A stretch of 64,000 bases of DNA from Weissella uvarum (GTDB taxonomy: Bacteria; Bacillota; Bacilli; Lactobacillales; Lactobacillaceae): NCBI RefSeq assembly GCF_016908785.1, contig NZ_JAFBEO010000001.1, positions 124,001 through 188,000 of the forward strand, read 5' to 3'. Positions 52,538 through 63,274 of the stretch are shown piece by piece. The notes beneath the pieces were generated by a model. The model did no database searches. It was not told the DNA's origin and was given only the letters and a program-made list of their open reading frames with translations. Both the position numbers and the translations under genes were made by a program. Every line of letters starts with the position of its first letter. Positions within the stretch are counted from its first letter, which is position 1.

Positions 52538-52553
52538 TATAATGAACTTTATG
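52538..52553 (+). promoter_or_regulatory. TATAAT box placed for a leaderless trmH mRNA
   Basis: TATAAT at 52538-52543 is 7 bases before the ATG at 52551, where transcription would start. No Shine-Dalgarno sequence is present before either ATG (52542 or 52551). The -35 region is weak. Confidence 0.4.
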
Positions 52554-53321
52554 GAAAATATAACATCAAATCAAAATAGCCGTGTGAAAGCATGGCAAAA
52601 ATTACAGACCAAAAAGGGTCGCGATAAGAGTCAAACTTACCTCTTAGATGGTTGGCATCTAGTCCAGGAAGCAATTCATCATGATGGCCACTTACATGCC
52701 ATCATGGGGACATCAGCTCAATTAACAGAACACCAGGATGAATTTCCCCAAGGGGTTCCGCTATTTGAAATCACTGCTGATATTGCCAAAAAATTATCTG
52801 ATCTCGTGACGCCACAAGGTATTTTCGCCGAAGTTTCATTGCCTAACGCAACTCGTGAGCCACAATATATTCACCAAGGAGCTTGGCTTTTCTTGGATCA
52901 CATTCAAGATCCTGGAAACGTTGGTACAATGGTACGTACAGCTGATGCAGCTGGATTTGCTGGGGTTGTCTTCGGTGAAGGTTCAGTTGACCCTTATGCC
53001 CCTAAAGCAGTTCGGGCAATGCAAGGTAGCCAATTTCACTTAACAATCACAACCGGTGATTTATTAAATTGGACACGTACATTCCAAGCTAATGACATGA
53101 ATGTTTACGGAACTCAATTAGACGAACAAGCGGCTGATCTCTTTACCATTCCAGCCCAAACTGATTTCGCATTAATTATGGGTAACGAAGGTCAAGGCAT
53201 GCAAGACGACTTAGTCCAAGCTACAACACAGAATCTCTATATTCCACTTAGTGGTGAAGCCGAGTCATTGAACGTTGCAGTGGCCGCTGGGATTGCCATG
53301 TTCGCTTTAAGCCAACATTAA
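52551..53321 (+). CDS. TrmH/SpoU-family RNA methyltransferase
   Basis: 256 residues from ATG 52551. An N-terminal substrate-binding domain (RVKAWQKLQTKKGRDKSQTYLLDGWHLVQEA) is followed by the SPOUT knot: LDHIQDPGNVGTMVRTADAAGF, LIMGNEGQGM and YIPLSGEAESLNVAVAAGIAMF, motifs 1-3 that bind AdoMet. It methylates 2'-OH of an rRNA or tRNA ribose. Target not determinable here. Confidence 0.92.
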   Translation: MENITSNQNSRVKAWQKLQTKKGRDKSQTYLLDGWHLVQEAIHHDGHLHAIMGTSAQLTEHQDEFPQGVPLFEITADIAKKLSDLVTPQGIFAEVSLPNATREPQYIHQGAWLFLDHIQDPGNVGTMVRTADAAGFAGVVFGEGSVDPYAPKAVRAMQGSQFHLTITTGDLLNWTRTFQANDMNVYGTQLDEQAADLFTIPAQTDFALIMGNEGQGMQDDLVQATTQNLYIPLSGEAESLNVAVAAGIAMFALSQH

Positions 53322-53371
53322 CCCTAGCAGAGTAAGCTAGCTATATCTTAAAGATTGAAGGGAGGGATTAG

Positions 53372-53866
53372 ATGCGCGATTGGCGTGAAGATACCGAATA
53401 TGTCGACATTGTCAGTGATTTGTTGCGTGATCCAGCCGTACAGGAATTGGGTCAATACGTTCAGCATCATCACTCAGACCGCCTAACCCACTCCATTAAT
53501 GTTTCATATCAGAGTTATGTATTGGCAAAGCGGTTCCATTTAAATGCACGAGCGGTCGCACGTGGCGGTTTACTCCATGATTTATTCTTTTATGATTGGC
53601 GTGAAACCAAGTTTGAATTAGGCACACATGCTTATATTCATCCCCGAGTGGCTTACCGGAATGCTGAAAAAATCACAGACTTATCACCAATGGAAAAGGA
53701 CATCATCCTAAAACATATGTGGGGAAGTACTTCTGCTTTACCTCACTATTGGGAAAGTGTCTTGGTTGATATGGTTGATAATTACCAAGCGATTGCTGAG
53801 TTTTTTACTCCAGCAACCGAAAGATTCAAACGAATTAAACAACGCAAAACACGCAAGGCTAATTAA
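53372..53866 (+). CDS. HD-domain hydrolase
   Basis: 164 residues; GGGAGGG before ATG. Metal ligands H...HD...D are seen in RLTHSINVSYQSYVLAKRF, GGLLHDLFFYDW and a later VDMVDNY. HD proteins are phosphohydrolases or nucleotidases; substrate unknown. It follows trmH at 50 bp as in other Lactobacillales. Confidence 0.85.
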   Translation: MRDWREDTEYVDIVSDLLRDPAVQELGQYVQHHHSDRLTHSINVSYQSYVLAKRFHLNARAVARGGLLHDLFFYDWRETKFELGTHAYIHPRVAYRNAEKITDLSPMEKDIILKHMWGSTSALPHYWESVLVDMVDNYQAIAEFFTPATERFKRIKQRKTRKAN

Positions 53867-53890
53867 CTTTTGTTAATGGCCTTTTTTTAT
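53857..53890 (+). terminator. Terminator after the HD-domain gene
   Basis: GGC..ATTAAC pairs with GTTAAT.GCC, followed by TTTTTTT; it overlaps the stop codon. Confidence 0.7.
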
Positions 53891-54133
53891 TGCAAAAGCA
53901 CAGGTAAAATGTATTAAAAATGTAACGTGGCTTAGCTCTCATATCGTAGTATTTTGGGGTAATCTGTACTTTTAAATCACATTCCTATAACAAATGTAAT
54001 TAAAATCTTTACGTTAAATATCGGCTTATGTGTTGTGCTTTTACATAAAAAGTTTAAGCTATAACTGTAGTCAAACAAGGACTACCAAATTTAGTCACCA
54101 AAGCCGAAAATGAGGAAAAGTAGAGATAAAATT

Positions 54134-54889
54134 ATGACTAATATTATTGCCCATCGTGGGTTTTCAGCCATTGCCCCTGAAAATACCTTCGCTAGTTTTG
54201 CACCCATGCAACAGTACCAATTAGACTGGTTTGAGACCGATGTTTCAATCACAGCCGATGGCCAACTCGTTTTACTACATGATGATAAGCTTGACCGGAC
54301 AACTGACCACACTGGTGAACTCACTGACCTAACCTTCGATGATATTGTCGATGCCGATGCTGGTAGTTGGTTTGGGCCTGACTTCGCACAAACCCGTTTA
54401 CTTACCATCAACGATTTAGTTCAAATCGTTGAAGAATCACATGTTAATTTGCATCTTGAACTCAAAGGGATTACCGGTCCTAACGGTACACAACTCGCAA
54501 ATGAATTGATACAAAAACTTGCACCAACTCTTAACTACTTAAATACATTGGTGGATCTCTACATTTCAAGCTTTAACCCGGTTATGCTTATGAAAATGCA
54601 TGCCCTTGCACCAGATTTAAAATATGCCGTCCTCTATGACGCCGGCCAATTTTATCCTGACTGGCAATTAGTTGCGGACGCTTGCAACGCGAGCTACATT
54701 CACTTAGACGTTTCAGATGCAACACCTGAAAATATCGCTACTATTCACGAACGTGGTTTCGGCGTAAATGTCTACACTGTAAACGATTTGAATGTTGTCG
54801 CTGAGCTAGAAGCAAACGGCGTTGACGGCATCTTCACTGATATTGCCGATCAGCTGGTTCCACAAAAAGTTGATGCCATTGCCATTTAA
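54134..54889 (+). CDS. Glycerophosphodiester phosphodiesterase
   Basis: 251 residues from ATG 54134; an upstream in-frame ATG (54110) is also possible. Hallmarks: IIAHRGFSAIAPENTFASF, WFETDVSITADGQLVLLHDDKLDRTT and LHLELKG, the catalytic His pair and metal-binding Glu/Asp of the GDPD TIM barrel. It hydrolyses glycerophosphodiesters to glycerol-3-phosphate and an alcohol. No signal peptide or membrane helix. Confidence 0.92.
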   Translation: MTNIIAHRGFSAIAPENTFASFAPMQQYQLDWFETDVSITADGQLVLLHDDKLDRTTDHTGELTDLTFDDIVDADAGSWFGPDFAQTRLLTINDLVQIVEESHVNLHLELKGITGPNGTQLANELIQKLAPTLNYLNTLVDLYISSFNPVMLMKMHALAPDLKYAVLYDAGQFYPDWQLVADACNASYIHLDVSDATPENIATIHERGFGVNVYTVNDLNVVAELEANGVDGIFTDIADQLVPQKVDAIAI

Positions 54890-54902
54890 ATACAAAATAA
54901 AA

Positions 54903-54940
54903 AGCGCCAAGCTGGTTTCCCCAGCTTGGCGCTTTTTATA
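54903..54940. terminator. Terminator after the phosphodiesterase gene
   Basis: AGCGCCAAGCTGG, TTTC, CCAGCTTGGCGCT with A- and T-runs; perfect 13-bp stem. Confidence 0.93.
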
Positions 54941-54951
54941 ATACTACCGGC

Positions 54952-54986
54952 AAAAAGAAAAGCACATACTAGACGTATGTGCTTTT
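54952..54986 (-). terminator. Terminator of tRNA-Lys
   Basis: Minus-strand AAAAGCACATAC, GTCTA, GTATGTGCTTTTCTTTTT directly downstream of the tRNA. Confidence 0.85.
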
Positions 54987-54990
54987 GGAA

Positions 54991-55063
54991 TGTCCCCGCA
55001 CGGACTCGAACCGTGGACCCAAGGATTAAAAGTCCCTTGCTCTACCAACTGAGCTACGGAGAC
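54991..55063 (-). tRNA. tRNA-Lys (anticodon UUU)
   Basis: GTCTCCG/CGGGGAC acceptor stem, D arm AGCTCAGTTGGTAGAGC, anticodon loop CTTTTAA with TTT, T arm CACGG-TTCGAGT-CCGTG. No encoded CCA. Confidence 0.96.
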
Positions 55064-55237
55064 ATGCCATTCGCTAACAAATTAGCTTACTTAAACTATT
55101 ATACTTACTCCTTGAGAAATATCAAGATTTTTATGCTTTTTTCCAAAATTTTCTTGCGAAATCCCCCATATGATTGAAATTAGCAGTAAATTTATATATG
55201 CTTGTCACAAGAAACTAACGAAATCAGGAGTAATCTT

Positions 55238-55453
55238 ATGTCACGCAAGAAAAAACCAACCGCGCAAAAGCAATCACAAAAAAATAATGATGATCCCGAA
55301 GCGCAACTACGCGAATATGAAAATCATGCCGTTAATCAAGCAACTGATACTAAACCTACCCCCTATCCGCTTTGGGTTCGCGCCCTTGTGATTGGTATGC
55401 TCTTAGTATTGTTATTCGGTGTCATTGCCGGTGCCTTTTACATGTTCTTCTAA
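55238..55453 (+). CDS. Small single-pass membrane protein
   Basis: 71 residues from ATG after AGGAG (a TTG at 55202 is a poorer choice). A charged cytosolic part (MSRKKKPTAQKQSQKNN and then DDPEAQLREYENHAVN) is followed by one C-terminal membrane helix (WVRALVIGMLLVLLFGVIAG). Looks like small conserved Firmicutes membrane proteins of unknown role. A TTGAAA with a TATATG box 17 bp later precedes it. Confidence 0.7.
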   Translation: MSRKKKPTAQKQSQKNNDDPEAQLREYENHAVNQATDTKPTPYPLWVRALVIGMLLVLLFGVIAGAFYMFF

Positions 55454-55462
55454 ATCATAAAC

Positions 55463-55500
55463 AAAAACAAGCTTAACCAGTATTGGCTAAGCTTGTTTTT
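55463..55500. terminator. Bidirectional terminator
   Basis: AACAAGCTTA.CCA pairs with TGG.TAAGCTTGTT, with A- and T-runs, between convergent genes. Confidence 0.88.
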
Positions 55501-55502
55501 AT

Positions 55503-56621
55503 TTATTCCGGATTTTCTGAAGCAAGCTTCCAGCGCAGATAAGCATCAATGAACGGATCTAAGTTACCATCCATCACTGCTTGTGGATTACCAGATTCAT
55601 AATTAGTCCGATGGTCTTTTACCATGCGATATGGTTGGAAAACATACGAACGAATCTGTGAACCCCAACCATTTTCCATTTGCTCACCAGCAATCTTTGA
55701 ACGTTCAGTCTCTTTTTTGTCCATTTCTAATTGATACAACTTAGCCCGCAACATATTATAGGCTAAATCCTTATTTTGGAACTGAGAACGTTCTTGTTGC
55801 GAAGCCACCACGATTCCAGTTGGTTCGTGAGTCAAACGCACCGCTGATGAAGTTTTATTAATATGTTGACCACCAGCTCCAGAAGCACGATAGACGTCCA
55901 TTTTAACGTCAGCTGGATTAATTTCAACATCAACTGAATCATCTAGCTCAGGCATCACATCAATTGAAACGAATGACGTATGGCGCCGTCCCGCTGAATC
56001 AAACGGTGAAATCCGCACAAACCGGTGTACCCCACGTTCAGACCGCAAGTAACCGTACGCATTCTTTCCCGTAATCTTTAACGTAGCCGAATCAATTCCA
56101 GCAACATCACCCGCATGATAGTCTAAAATATCGACTTTAAAGCCATGCTGTTCAGCCCAACGGGTATACATCCGCTGCATATTGGCACCCCAATCAGCTG
56201 ATTCCGTTCCACCAGACCCCGGATGAATTTCCAAGATGGCATTGTTCTTATCATATGGCTCATTCAAAAGTTGTTCCAAACGATAAGCGTCTAAGTCAGT
56301 TGCCAAGCGTTCCAAGTTGTCTTCAATTTCAGCTTGCATATCGCTATCGTCAGGCTCTTCTTGTAACAATTCGAGTGCCGCCGTTGCTTCTTCAACTTCT
56401 TGCGTCAAACGCACATAGTTATCACGACGATTCTTTAAATTATTATTTTGATCAATCACTTTTTGTGCTGCTTCGTGATCATTCCAAAAATCAGGATGGC
56501 TCATTTCATCCTCATTGGCTGCAATTTCATCATTCATGGCATCCAAATCCAATGACTCGCCAAAATTTTCGACTTCAGTCCGCATCTCATTTAAGCGATT
56601 ACGCGCCTCTGCAATTTCCAT
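55503..56621 (-). CDS. prfB: Peptide chain release factor 2
   Basis: 372 residues from ATG 56621 with GAGG upstream. HPGSGGTESADWGANMQRMY, GYLRSERGVHRFVRISPFDSAGRRHTSF and the catalytic GAGGQHINKTSSAVRLTH (GGQ) identify RF2; the SPF tripeptide reads UGA/UAA stops. The gene is one continuous frame: at the position where most bacterial prfB genes have the CTT-TGA programmed +1 frameshift the sequence is GGCGAGTCATTGGAT. Second gene after secA. Confidence 0.96.
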   Translation of the reverse strand: MEIAEARNRLNEMRTEVENFGESLDLDAMNDEIAANEDEMSHPDFWNDHEAAQKVIDQNNNLKNRRDNYVRLTQEVEEATAALELLQEEPDDSDMQAEIEDNLERLATDLDAYRLEQLLNEPYDKNNAILEIHPGSGGTESADWGANMQRMYTRWAEQHGFKVDILDYHAGDVAGIDSATLKITGKNAYGYLRSERGVHRFVRISPFDSAGRRHTSFVSIDVMPELDDSVDVEINPADVKMDVYRASGAGGQHINKTSSAVRLTHEPTGIVVASQQERSQFQNKDLAYNMLRAKLYQLEMDKKETERSKIAGEQMENGWGSQIRSYVFQPYRMVKDHRTNYESGNPQAVMDGNLDPFIDAYLRWKLASENPE

Positions 56622-56644
56622 AAGCACCTCATTTCTTCTTAAAT

Positions 56645-56675
56645 AAAAAAGTCGGGAAAGACTCCCGGCTTTTTT
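56645..56675. terminator. Terminator between secA and prfB
   Basis: AAAAAAGTCGGGA, AAGAC, TCCCGGCTTTTTT; short strong stem. It may reduce read-through into prfB. Confidence 0.8.
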
Positions 56676-56678
56676 GTC

Positions 56679-59048
56679 TTATTCAGACCGTAGGTTTTGA
56701 CGAATTTCAGACTTCATGAAGAGACGCGTTGCATCATACTCAATTGATGCAATCATTTCTTCAAACATACGATAGCCTTCTTCTTGATATTCAATCAAAG
56801 GGTTCAATTGACCATAACCACGTAATTGAATTGAATCACGCAATTGGTTCATATTGTCCATATGTTCAGTCCAATAATTATCAACAACCCGCAAGATCAC
56901 AACTCGGGTAAATTGCAAGAATTGTTCTTCATCATCAAGTTGGGCTTCTTTTTCGTCATAAACTGCCTTAGCTCGTTGATACAAGTAATCTTTCAACTCT
57001 TCTGGGGTCTTGTTGCGCAAGTCTGACACTTGAATATCATCTTGAGGGACTAAGACTGAACGCGCAAAGTTATTGATGGCAAACAAATCCCAATCACTTT
57101 CTTTACCGTTCGTATTGTTATCAACGACCCGGTTAATCGTCCGTTCAGCCATTGGTAAGATAACATCCTTCAAGGAATGCTCCTCATCGATAACTTGATT
57201 ACGATTAGCGTAGAAAGTCTCACGTTGTTGTGACATGACATCATCGTACTGCAAAACGTTCTTACGTGAATCATAATTATTACCTTCAACACGCCGTTGC
57301 GCAGATTCAACTGAACGTGTAATCAAACGATTCTTAATTACCGCATCTTCATCCTGCAAGTTCATTGATTCCATCATATTCTTTAGGCGTTCACCACCGA
57401 AACGAAGCATCAAATCATCTTCAAGTGACAAGAAGAATTGTGAGTAACCAGGGTCACCTTGACGACCAGCACGTCCACGTAATTGATTATCAATTCGTCG
57501 TGATTCATGACGTTCAGTACCGATAACTGCCAATCCACCTAATTCCTTCACACCAGGTCCAAGCTTAATGTCAGTTCCACGACCAGCCATGTTAGTGGCA
57601 ATCGTAACGGCACCCTTTTGACCCGCATTTGCGATAATTTCAGCTTCCTTGGCGTGGTTCTTGGCATTCAACACATTGTGCGGAATGCCACGTTGATCCA
57701 ATAACTTTGAAAGATATTCTGATGTTTCAACCGCGACAGTACCAATCAAAATTGGTTGACCAGCTGAATGCAATTGATCTACCAAGTCAACCACCGCATT
57801 AAACTTTGAATGCAAGTTTGGATATAACAAATCTGGTTCGTCCACACGTTGGATTGGACGGTTGGTTGGAATCGTAATAACTTCCATGTTGTAGATTTCA
57901 CGGAATTCTTCGGCTTCAGTTTGCGCCGTTCCCGTCATACCTGACAACTTGTTGTAACGACGGAACAAGTTTTGGTAAGTAATTGAAGCCATCGCCCGAT
58001 TATCTTCTTGCACTTGTACCTTTTCCTTAGCTTCCAAAGCTTGGTGCAAGCCATCAGAGAAACGACGACCTTCTTGAATACGACCTGAGAATGAGTCAAC
58101 CAAGACAACTTCCCCATCACGTACAACATAGTCCTTGTCGTTGAACATCGTGTAGTTAGCACGCAAAGCTTGATCAATGTGGTGTGTTAAGGCCGCATTT
58201 CCAGCCGCATAAAGGTTTGGCAAGCCAAACTCTTCTTCACCCTTACTGATACCTTCATCGGTCAAGTTAACTGTCTTTGTTTCCAAATCAACAGTGAAAT
58301 CTTCACCTTCTTTAAGTTTCTTGGCAAAGCGGTCAGCCTTGTAAAAGAGTTGCTTATTTTCTTGAGCTGGTGCTCCAGAAATAATCAATGGTGTTCGCGC
58401 TTCGTCAATCAAAATCGAGTCAACTTCATCGACCAATGCAAAGTTCAAAGGTCGTTGGACACGATCTTCTTTACGACCAACCATGTTATCACGTAAGAAA
58501 TCAAACCCAATTTCTGAATTGGTTGAATAAGTAATATCTGCGTTATAAGCTTCACGTTTTTCTTCTGGTGATAATTCTGATAGGTTGATGCCAACCGTTA
58601 AGCCAAGCCACTTATACAATTGACCCATTTCTTCACCGTCACGCTCAGACAAGTATTCATTAACCGTCACAACGTGAACCCCTTTTTGAGGTAAGGCATT
58701 CAAATAAACCGCCATCGTCGCCGTCAAGGTCTTTCCTTCACCAGTCCGCATTTCAGCAATGTTTCCACCATGCAAGACCAAAGAACCCATGATTTGCACT
58801 TTAAATGGGAAAAGTCCTAGCACACGCTTAGCCGCTTCACGAACAACGGCAAAGGCTTCAGGCAAGATATCATCCAGCGTTTTCCCATTTGCTAATTGTT
58901 CACGAAAATAAGGCGTTTTTGCTTGTAATTCTTCATCTGATAGCGCCGCCATGTCATCTTCATATGACATTACTTTATCGGCGGTACGAGACAAACGCCG
59001 GAGCGTACCTCGATCACTTTCAATAACTTTTCGTATTGGATTCGCCAT
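56679..59048 (-). CDS. secA: Preprotein translocase ATPase SecA
   Basis: 789 residues. Motifs in order: [20 protein letters not shown] (Walker A), [34 protein letters not shown] (Walker B DEVD), [21 protein letters not shown] and [11 protein letters not shown]. It ends soon after the helical scaffold and lacks the C-terminal Cys-rich zinc motif, as in many lactic acid bacteria. It drives Sec export, which the toxin and adhesin of the element would need. Confidence 0.97.
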   Translation of the reverse strand: MANPIRKVIESDRGTLRRLSRTADKVMSYEDDMAALSDEELQAKTPYFREQLANGKTLDDILPEAFAVVREAAKRVLGLFPFKVQIMGSLVLHGGNIAEMRTGEGKTLTATMAVYLNALPQKGVHVVTVNEYLSERDGEEMGQLYKWLGLTVGINLSELSPEEKREAYNADITYSTNSEIGFDFLRDNMVGRKEDRVQRPLNFALVDEVDSILIDEARTPLIISGAPAQENKQLFYKADRFAKKLKEGEDFTVDLETKTVNLTDEGISKGEEEFGLPNLYAAGNAALTHHIDQALRANYTMFNDKDYVVRDGEVVLVDSFSGRIQEGRRFSDGLHQALEAKEKVQVQEDNRAMASITYQNLFRRYNKLSGMTGTAQTEAEEFREIYNMEVITIPTNRPIQRVDEPDLLYPNLHSKFNAVVDLVDQLHSAGQPILIGTVAVETSEYLSKLLDQRGIPHNVLNAKNHAKEAEIIANAGQKGAVTIATNMAGRGTDIKLGPGVKELGGLAVIGTERHESRRIDNQLRGRAGRQGDPGYSQFFLSLEDDLMLRFGGERLKNMMESMNLQDEDAVIKNRLITRSVESAQRRVEGNNYDSRKNVLQYDDVMSQQRETFYANRNQVIDEEHSLKDVILPMAERTINRVVDNNTNGKESDWDLFAINNFARSVLVPQDDIQVSDLRNKTPEELKDYLYQRAKAVYDEKEAQLDDEEQFLQFTRVVILRVVDNYWTEHMDNMNQLRDSIQLRGYGQLNPLIEYQEEGYRMFEEMIASIEYDATRLFMKSEIRQNLRSE

Positions 59049-59153
59049 TCTAATCTTCCTTTTTTCAACAATTTTTAATTATTATTTTAGCTGTTAATCC
59101 TTACTATAATAACATTCTTTTACCAATTATCATAGCCTCCTACACGGCCAGCT

Positions 59154-59188
59154 AAAAAACACAGTCCCAAATTTTAGGACTGTGTTTA
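59154..59188 (-). terminator. Terminator after gltX
   Basis: AAACACAGTCC and GGACTGTGTTTTTT on the minus strand, a few bases after the stop. Confidence 0.9.
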
Positions 59189-59195
59189 ATTTAGC

Positions 59196-60698
59196 TTATA
59201 AAAATTCTTGAATATTAGCGAGCGTTTGTTCACGACCTAATAATTCAAGCAATGAACCCAAGTTAGGCCCTTGCTCTTGACGTGTTGTGGCAATCCGCAA
59301 TGGATTCCAAAGCGCGCGAGCCTTAATGCCAGTTTCATTTTGAATTTCACGAATTGCTGCCAAAATATTATGAGCATCAAAAATTGGTAATGCTTTTAAT
59401 TTCTCGCTAAAGAGATTTAACAACATTGGCACATCTTCGCCAGCCATCCACTCTTTTTGTGAATCACTAATCTCGTCAGCCTTTGGCATCTTGAAAAAGA
59501 CCGGTTCAATCAACGGCACAATTTGAGCTGTATACGAAACGCCATCCATGTAAACATTCATCACTGAACGTAACCATTGCATCTTCTCTGCTGTCAATTC
59601 CTTTGGATCTACGAGCTCTGACTTAACAAGTTGTTGCATCATCTTGTCAAAGACCATGTCTTGGTCGCCATTCTTGATCCACTCATTATTAATCCATTCC
59701 AACTTCTTATTATCAAACTTAGCGGGCGACTTTGAAAGACGTTCTTCATCAAATTGCTTAATCAATTGCTTCTTGTTGAAGATTTCCTTCTCGCCAACTG
59801 GAGACCACCCCAATAGCACAATGAAGTTCATCATGGCTTCAGGCAAGTACCCCAGTTCACGGTATTGTTCGATAAATTGCAAAATGGTTTCGTCACGCTT
59901 TGAAAGCTTCTTACCCGTCTCAGCGTTGATAATCAATGACATGTGGCCAAAAATTGGTGCTTCCCAACCAAAGGCTTCGTAAATCATCAATTGCTTTGGC
60001 GTATTTGACACATGATCATCTCCACGCAGTACGTGTGAAATCTCCATCATGTGGTCATCAACAGCAACCGCAAAATTATACGTAGGCATGCCATCAGCCT
60101 TTTGAATCACCCAATCACCACCAATTGTGTCTGAGTTGATTTCAACATGCCCCTTGACCATATCATCCCAAGCATAAACTTTATTTTCAGGAACGTGCAA
60201 ACGCACAACACTTGGTAAACCTTCTGCTTCAGCCTTAGCTTGAGCATTTGCAATTTCATCATCACTCATGCCAGCATATTCATAAACATAGTGAGGTGCT
60301 TGCTTAGCAGCTTGTTGCGCCTCACGCTCAGCTTGCAATTCGTCAGCAGTCTTATATGACTTATAAGCCAAACCACGATCCAAAAGTTCTTGAATCAATG
60401 GCTTATAAATATCCAAACGTTCTGATTGGCGATAAGGACCATAAGCACCAGGATTTTCAGGTGATTCATCCCAATCTAAACCAAGCCAAGCCAAATTATC
60501 CAATTGTGAACGTTCACCATCTGCAATATTACGCGTTTGGTCAGTATCCTCAATCCGAATGACAAATTCACCATTGTAATGACGAGCGTACAACCAATTA
60601 AATAAAGCTGTTCGCGCATTTCCAATGTGTAAATGTCCAGTTGGTGATGGTGCATACCGAACCCGAATCTTCTTCTCTGTTTCTTCAGTCATAGTCAA
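59196..60698 (-). CDS. gltX: Glutamate--tRNA ligase
   Basis: 500 residues, class I synthetase: [22 protein letters not shown] (HIGH motif) and KLSKRDETI (KMSKS-type motif). In most Firmicutes it also charges tRNA-Gln for later amidation. Start: GGAG lies 6 bases before TTG 60698 and 12 before ATG 60692; I keep TTG, with doubt. It closes the dut-radA-yacL-gltX group. Confidence 0.96.
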   Translation of the reverse strand: MTMTEETEKKIRVRYAPSPTGHLHIGNARTALFNWLYARHYNGEFVIRIEDTDQTRNIADGERSQLDNLAWLGLDWDESPENPGAYGPYRQSERLDIYKPLIQELLDRGLAYKSYKTADELQAEREAQQAAKQAPHYVYEYAGMSDDEIANAQAKAEAEGLPSVVRLHVPENKVYAWDDMVKGHVEINSDTIGGDWVIQKADGMPTYNFAVAVDDHMMEISHVLRGDDHVSNTPKQLMIYEAFGWEAPIFGHMSLIINAETGKKLSKRDETILQFIEQYRELGYLPEAMMNFIVLLGWSPVGEKEIFNKKQLIKQFDEERLSKSPAKFDNKKLEWINNEWIKNGDQDMVFDKMMQQLVKSELVDPKELTAEKMQWLRSVMNVYMDGVSYTAQIVPLIEPVFFKMPKADEISDSQKEWMAGEDVPMLLNLFSEKLKALPIFDAHNILAAIREIQNETGIKARALWNPLRIATTRQEQGPNLGSLLELLGREQTLANIQEFL

Positions 60699-60760
60699 AT
60701 CTGACTCCTTATCTTTTTGTCCATTCTAATATACCGCCGAATCGCTCTTGATTCAACGTT

Positions 60761-61867
60761 TTAAACCAGCTTACCAAAAATCATGCGACCTGCATCCGTC
60801 TGCAAAGCTGACGTGACTTCAACAGTTACCCGTTCTTGGAGCTTGTCACGGCCATCTTCAACAACGACCATTGTCCCATCATCTAAGTAACCAACCGCTT
60901 GCTGACGTTCAGTACCGTTTTTAACCAAAAGCACTTGTAAATGATCGCCAACTTTAATACTTGGTCGTAAAGCACCCGCTAATTCATTTAAGTTCAATAC
61001 TTGTACATCTTGGAACTGGGTCACTTTATTCAAATTAAAATCATTCGTCACTAAGGCTCCGTTTAAATCTTTTGCTAAACGAATTAACTTTTCGTCAACC
61101 TCTTTGATGTCATCATAATCGCCTTCCCACATTTCCAAAGGCACCGCATCCATTTCTCGCAATTCATTTAACACATCTAAACCACGTCGGCCACGAACAC
61201 GCTTTAATTCTTCTCCTTTGTCAGCTAGATACTGTAGCTCATACAAAACAAAGTTAGGGACCAACAAAGTTCCTTCGATAAAGCCAGTTTTAACAACATC
61301 CAAAATGCGTCCATCAATCAAAATATTTGTATCTAAAATCTTGTAATGATGGTAATTTGGCTCATTCTCTGCATCAACTGTCTCGTCATTTTTCTTTGTC
61401 TTGCCACGAATCTTTGTTAAGCGTGAAACGTTATTTAACGATGGTATTAGATTCCGCCATTCATCAATCCGTGTTGTTCCCAAGCGAAATCCCAAATAAC
61501 CGAATAAGAGCATAATAATAACGGGAATCACTGAGCTCAACAAGACATTATCCATTCGTTGTAGAGGTACCGTAATCACAACTGCCAGAACTAATCCAAT
61601 TAAAGTTCCTAGCGAACCTACAAGCAACATCAATGGTGACTGTGCATTTAACATATTTTCTAAACGGTGAATAAAGTTATCTACCAAGCGCCAGGTTGGC
61701 AAACTCAGAATAAAAAATAACACCCCACCAATTAAAAAGTTCACGATATAATTATTCAGCCATAAATTGTTTTGAAAACCAATTAGTTGCCATAACAGCG
61801 GCATGATATTTAAAGCCAGTGCGCCGCCGATAATGACGTAAACTAATTGTATAATTCTTTTTCGCAT
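60761..61867 (-). CDS. yacL: PIN/TRAM membrane protein, YacL type
   Basis: 368 residues. Four membrane helices (about 1-145), then a PIN nuclease-like domain beginning KILDTNILIDGRILDV and later FLNKVTQFQDV-like elements (TNDFNLNKVTQ), then a TRAM domain at the C-terminus (KVGDHLQVLLVKNGTERQQAVGYLDDGTMVVVEDG). Conserved downstream of radA in Firmicutes. Molecular role not firmly known; RNA binding or cleavage is inferred from the domains. Confidence 0.92.
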   Translation of the reverse strand: MRKRIIQLVYVIIGGALALNIMPLLWQLIGFQNNLWLNNYIVNFLIGGVLFFILSLPTWRLVDNFIHRLENMLNAQSPLMLLVGSLGTLIGLVLAVVITVPLQRMDNVLLSSVIPVIIMLLFGYLGFRLGTTRIDEWRNLIPSLNNVSRLTKIRGKTKKNDETVDAENEPNYHHYKILDTNILIDGRILDVVKTGFIEGTLLVPNFVLYELQYLADKGEELKRVRGRRGLDVLNELREMDAVPLEMWEGDYDDIKEVDEKLIRLAKDLNGALVTNDFNLNKVTQFQDVQVLNLNELAGALRPSIKVGDHLQVLLVKNGTERQQAVGYLDDGTMVVVEDGRDKLQERVTVEVTSALQTDAGRMIFGKLV

Positions 61868-61885
61868 CCACTCAAACCTCCTTTT

Positions 61886-63265
61886 TTAATCTAATGCTTT
61901 ACCCAAAGCTTCTGATAAAGTTTTCACACCAACAACCTCAATGGTATCCAACGCCTGCTCCTGACTGGCATCAATCGCTTTAACAGGTACAAAAATCCGC
62001 TTGAAGCCCAATTTCTGTGCTTCCAAAATCCGATCTAGCATGCGCGGTACACGTCGCACTTCGCCAGTTAAACCAATTTCACCAACAAAGGCGTCTCCCA
62101 CACGTGTTTCTTTATCTCGATAACTTGAAGCAATCGCAACCGCTAAAGCTAAATCAATCGCTGGTTCATCAAGCTTCACACCACCAGCAGCACGCACGTA
62201 AGCATCCTCATTTTGCATCAATAGACCAGCTCGCTTTTCAAGCACCGCCATCAAGACTGAAATCCGATTACGATCAATCCCTGAAGCTGTCCGTTGCGCA
62301 TTTCCAAATACAGTTGGCGTTACTAACGCCTGTACCTCAACCAAGATTGGTCGCGTGCCTTCTAATGCTACAACCACTGCCGATCCACTTGCATGTTCCA
62401 AACGCTCTTCTAAAAACATTTGCGATGGATTAGTAACTTCCTGTAAGCCTTCATGAACCATCTCAAAAACACCTAACTCGTTAGTTGACCCAAAACGATT
62501 TTTTGTGGCTCGAAGCAGACGATAACTACGTTGATTATCCCCTTCAAAATACAAAACCGTATCGACCATGTGCTCTAAAATTTTAGGCCCAGCAATCGCG
62601 CCTTCCTTTGTCACATGACCGACAATAAAGATCGTAATGCCGTTCGTTTTTGCAATTTGCAATAATTCTGCCGTTGTCTCACGGATTTGTGCCACCGAGC
62701 CAATTGCTGATTGAATATCAGGTTGTTGCATTGTCTGAATCGAATCAATGACCACAAAATCAGGCTTGGCCTCATCAATCGCTTTGCGAATCAATGCCAT
62801 ATCCGTCTCTGGGTACAAGTAAAACTCGGCATCCCCCCGAACGCCTAAACGCTCGGCCCGCAATTTAATCTGTGACGCACTTTCTTCCCCAGATACATAC
62901 AAAACTCGCTGTCCATGATTCGAAAGTTCTCCAGAAATTTGAAGCAACAATGTCGATTTACCAATCCCCGGATCACCACCAATTAATACTAAAGAACCTG
63001 GCACTATGCCACCACCAAGCACCCGATTAAATTCATCTGAATCAGTCAAAACTCGTGGTGTCTCTTCAATATTCACTTCATCAAGTTTTTCAACCTTAGC
63101 AACTTGCCCTTCCAAATTCACCCGCGACTTGCGGTCCACTTTTTCAGGTTGTTGCACTTCTTCAACCAAAGTTCCCCAAGCACCACAATTTGGACAGCGT
63201 CCCATATAACGTTGTGAGACATTCCCACAATTTGAACAAACAAATTGGGTTTTTGTTTTCGCCAT
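61886..63265 (-). CDS. radA: DNA repair protein RadA
   Basis: 459 residues. N-terminal zinc finger [18 protein letters not shown], RecA-like ATPase with [14 protein letters not shown] (Walker A) and the Rad[16 protein letters not shown] motif (KNRFG), and a C-terminal Lon-protease-like domain. It promotes branch migration and D-loop extension in recombination and is needed in natural transformation in related species. Confidence 0.96.
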   Translation of the reverse strand: MAKTKTQFVCSNCGNVSQRYMGRCPNCGAWGTLVEEVQQPEKVDRKSRVNLEGQVAKVEKLDEVNIEETPRVLTDSDEFNRVLGGGIVPGSLVLIGGDPGIGKSTLLLQISGELSNHGQRVLYVSGEESASQIKLRAERLGVRGDAEFYLYPETDMALIRKAIDEAKPDFVVIDSIQTMQQPDIQSAIGSVAQIRETTAELLQIAKTNGITIFIVGHVTKEGAIAGPKILEHMVDTVLYFEGDNQRSYRLLRATKNRFGSTNELGVFEMVHEGLQEVTNPSQMFLEERLEHASGSAVVVALEGTRPILVEVQALVTPTVFGNAQRTASGIDRNRISVLMAVLEKRAGLLMQNEDAYVRAAGGVKLDEPAIDLALAVAIASSYRDKETRVGDAFVGEIGLTGEVRRVPRMLDRILEAQKLGFKRIFVPVKAIDASQEQALDTIEVVGVKTLSEALGKALD

Positions 63266-63274
63266 GTGTTCTCC

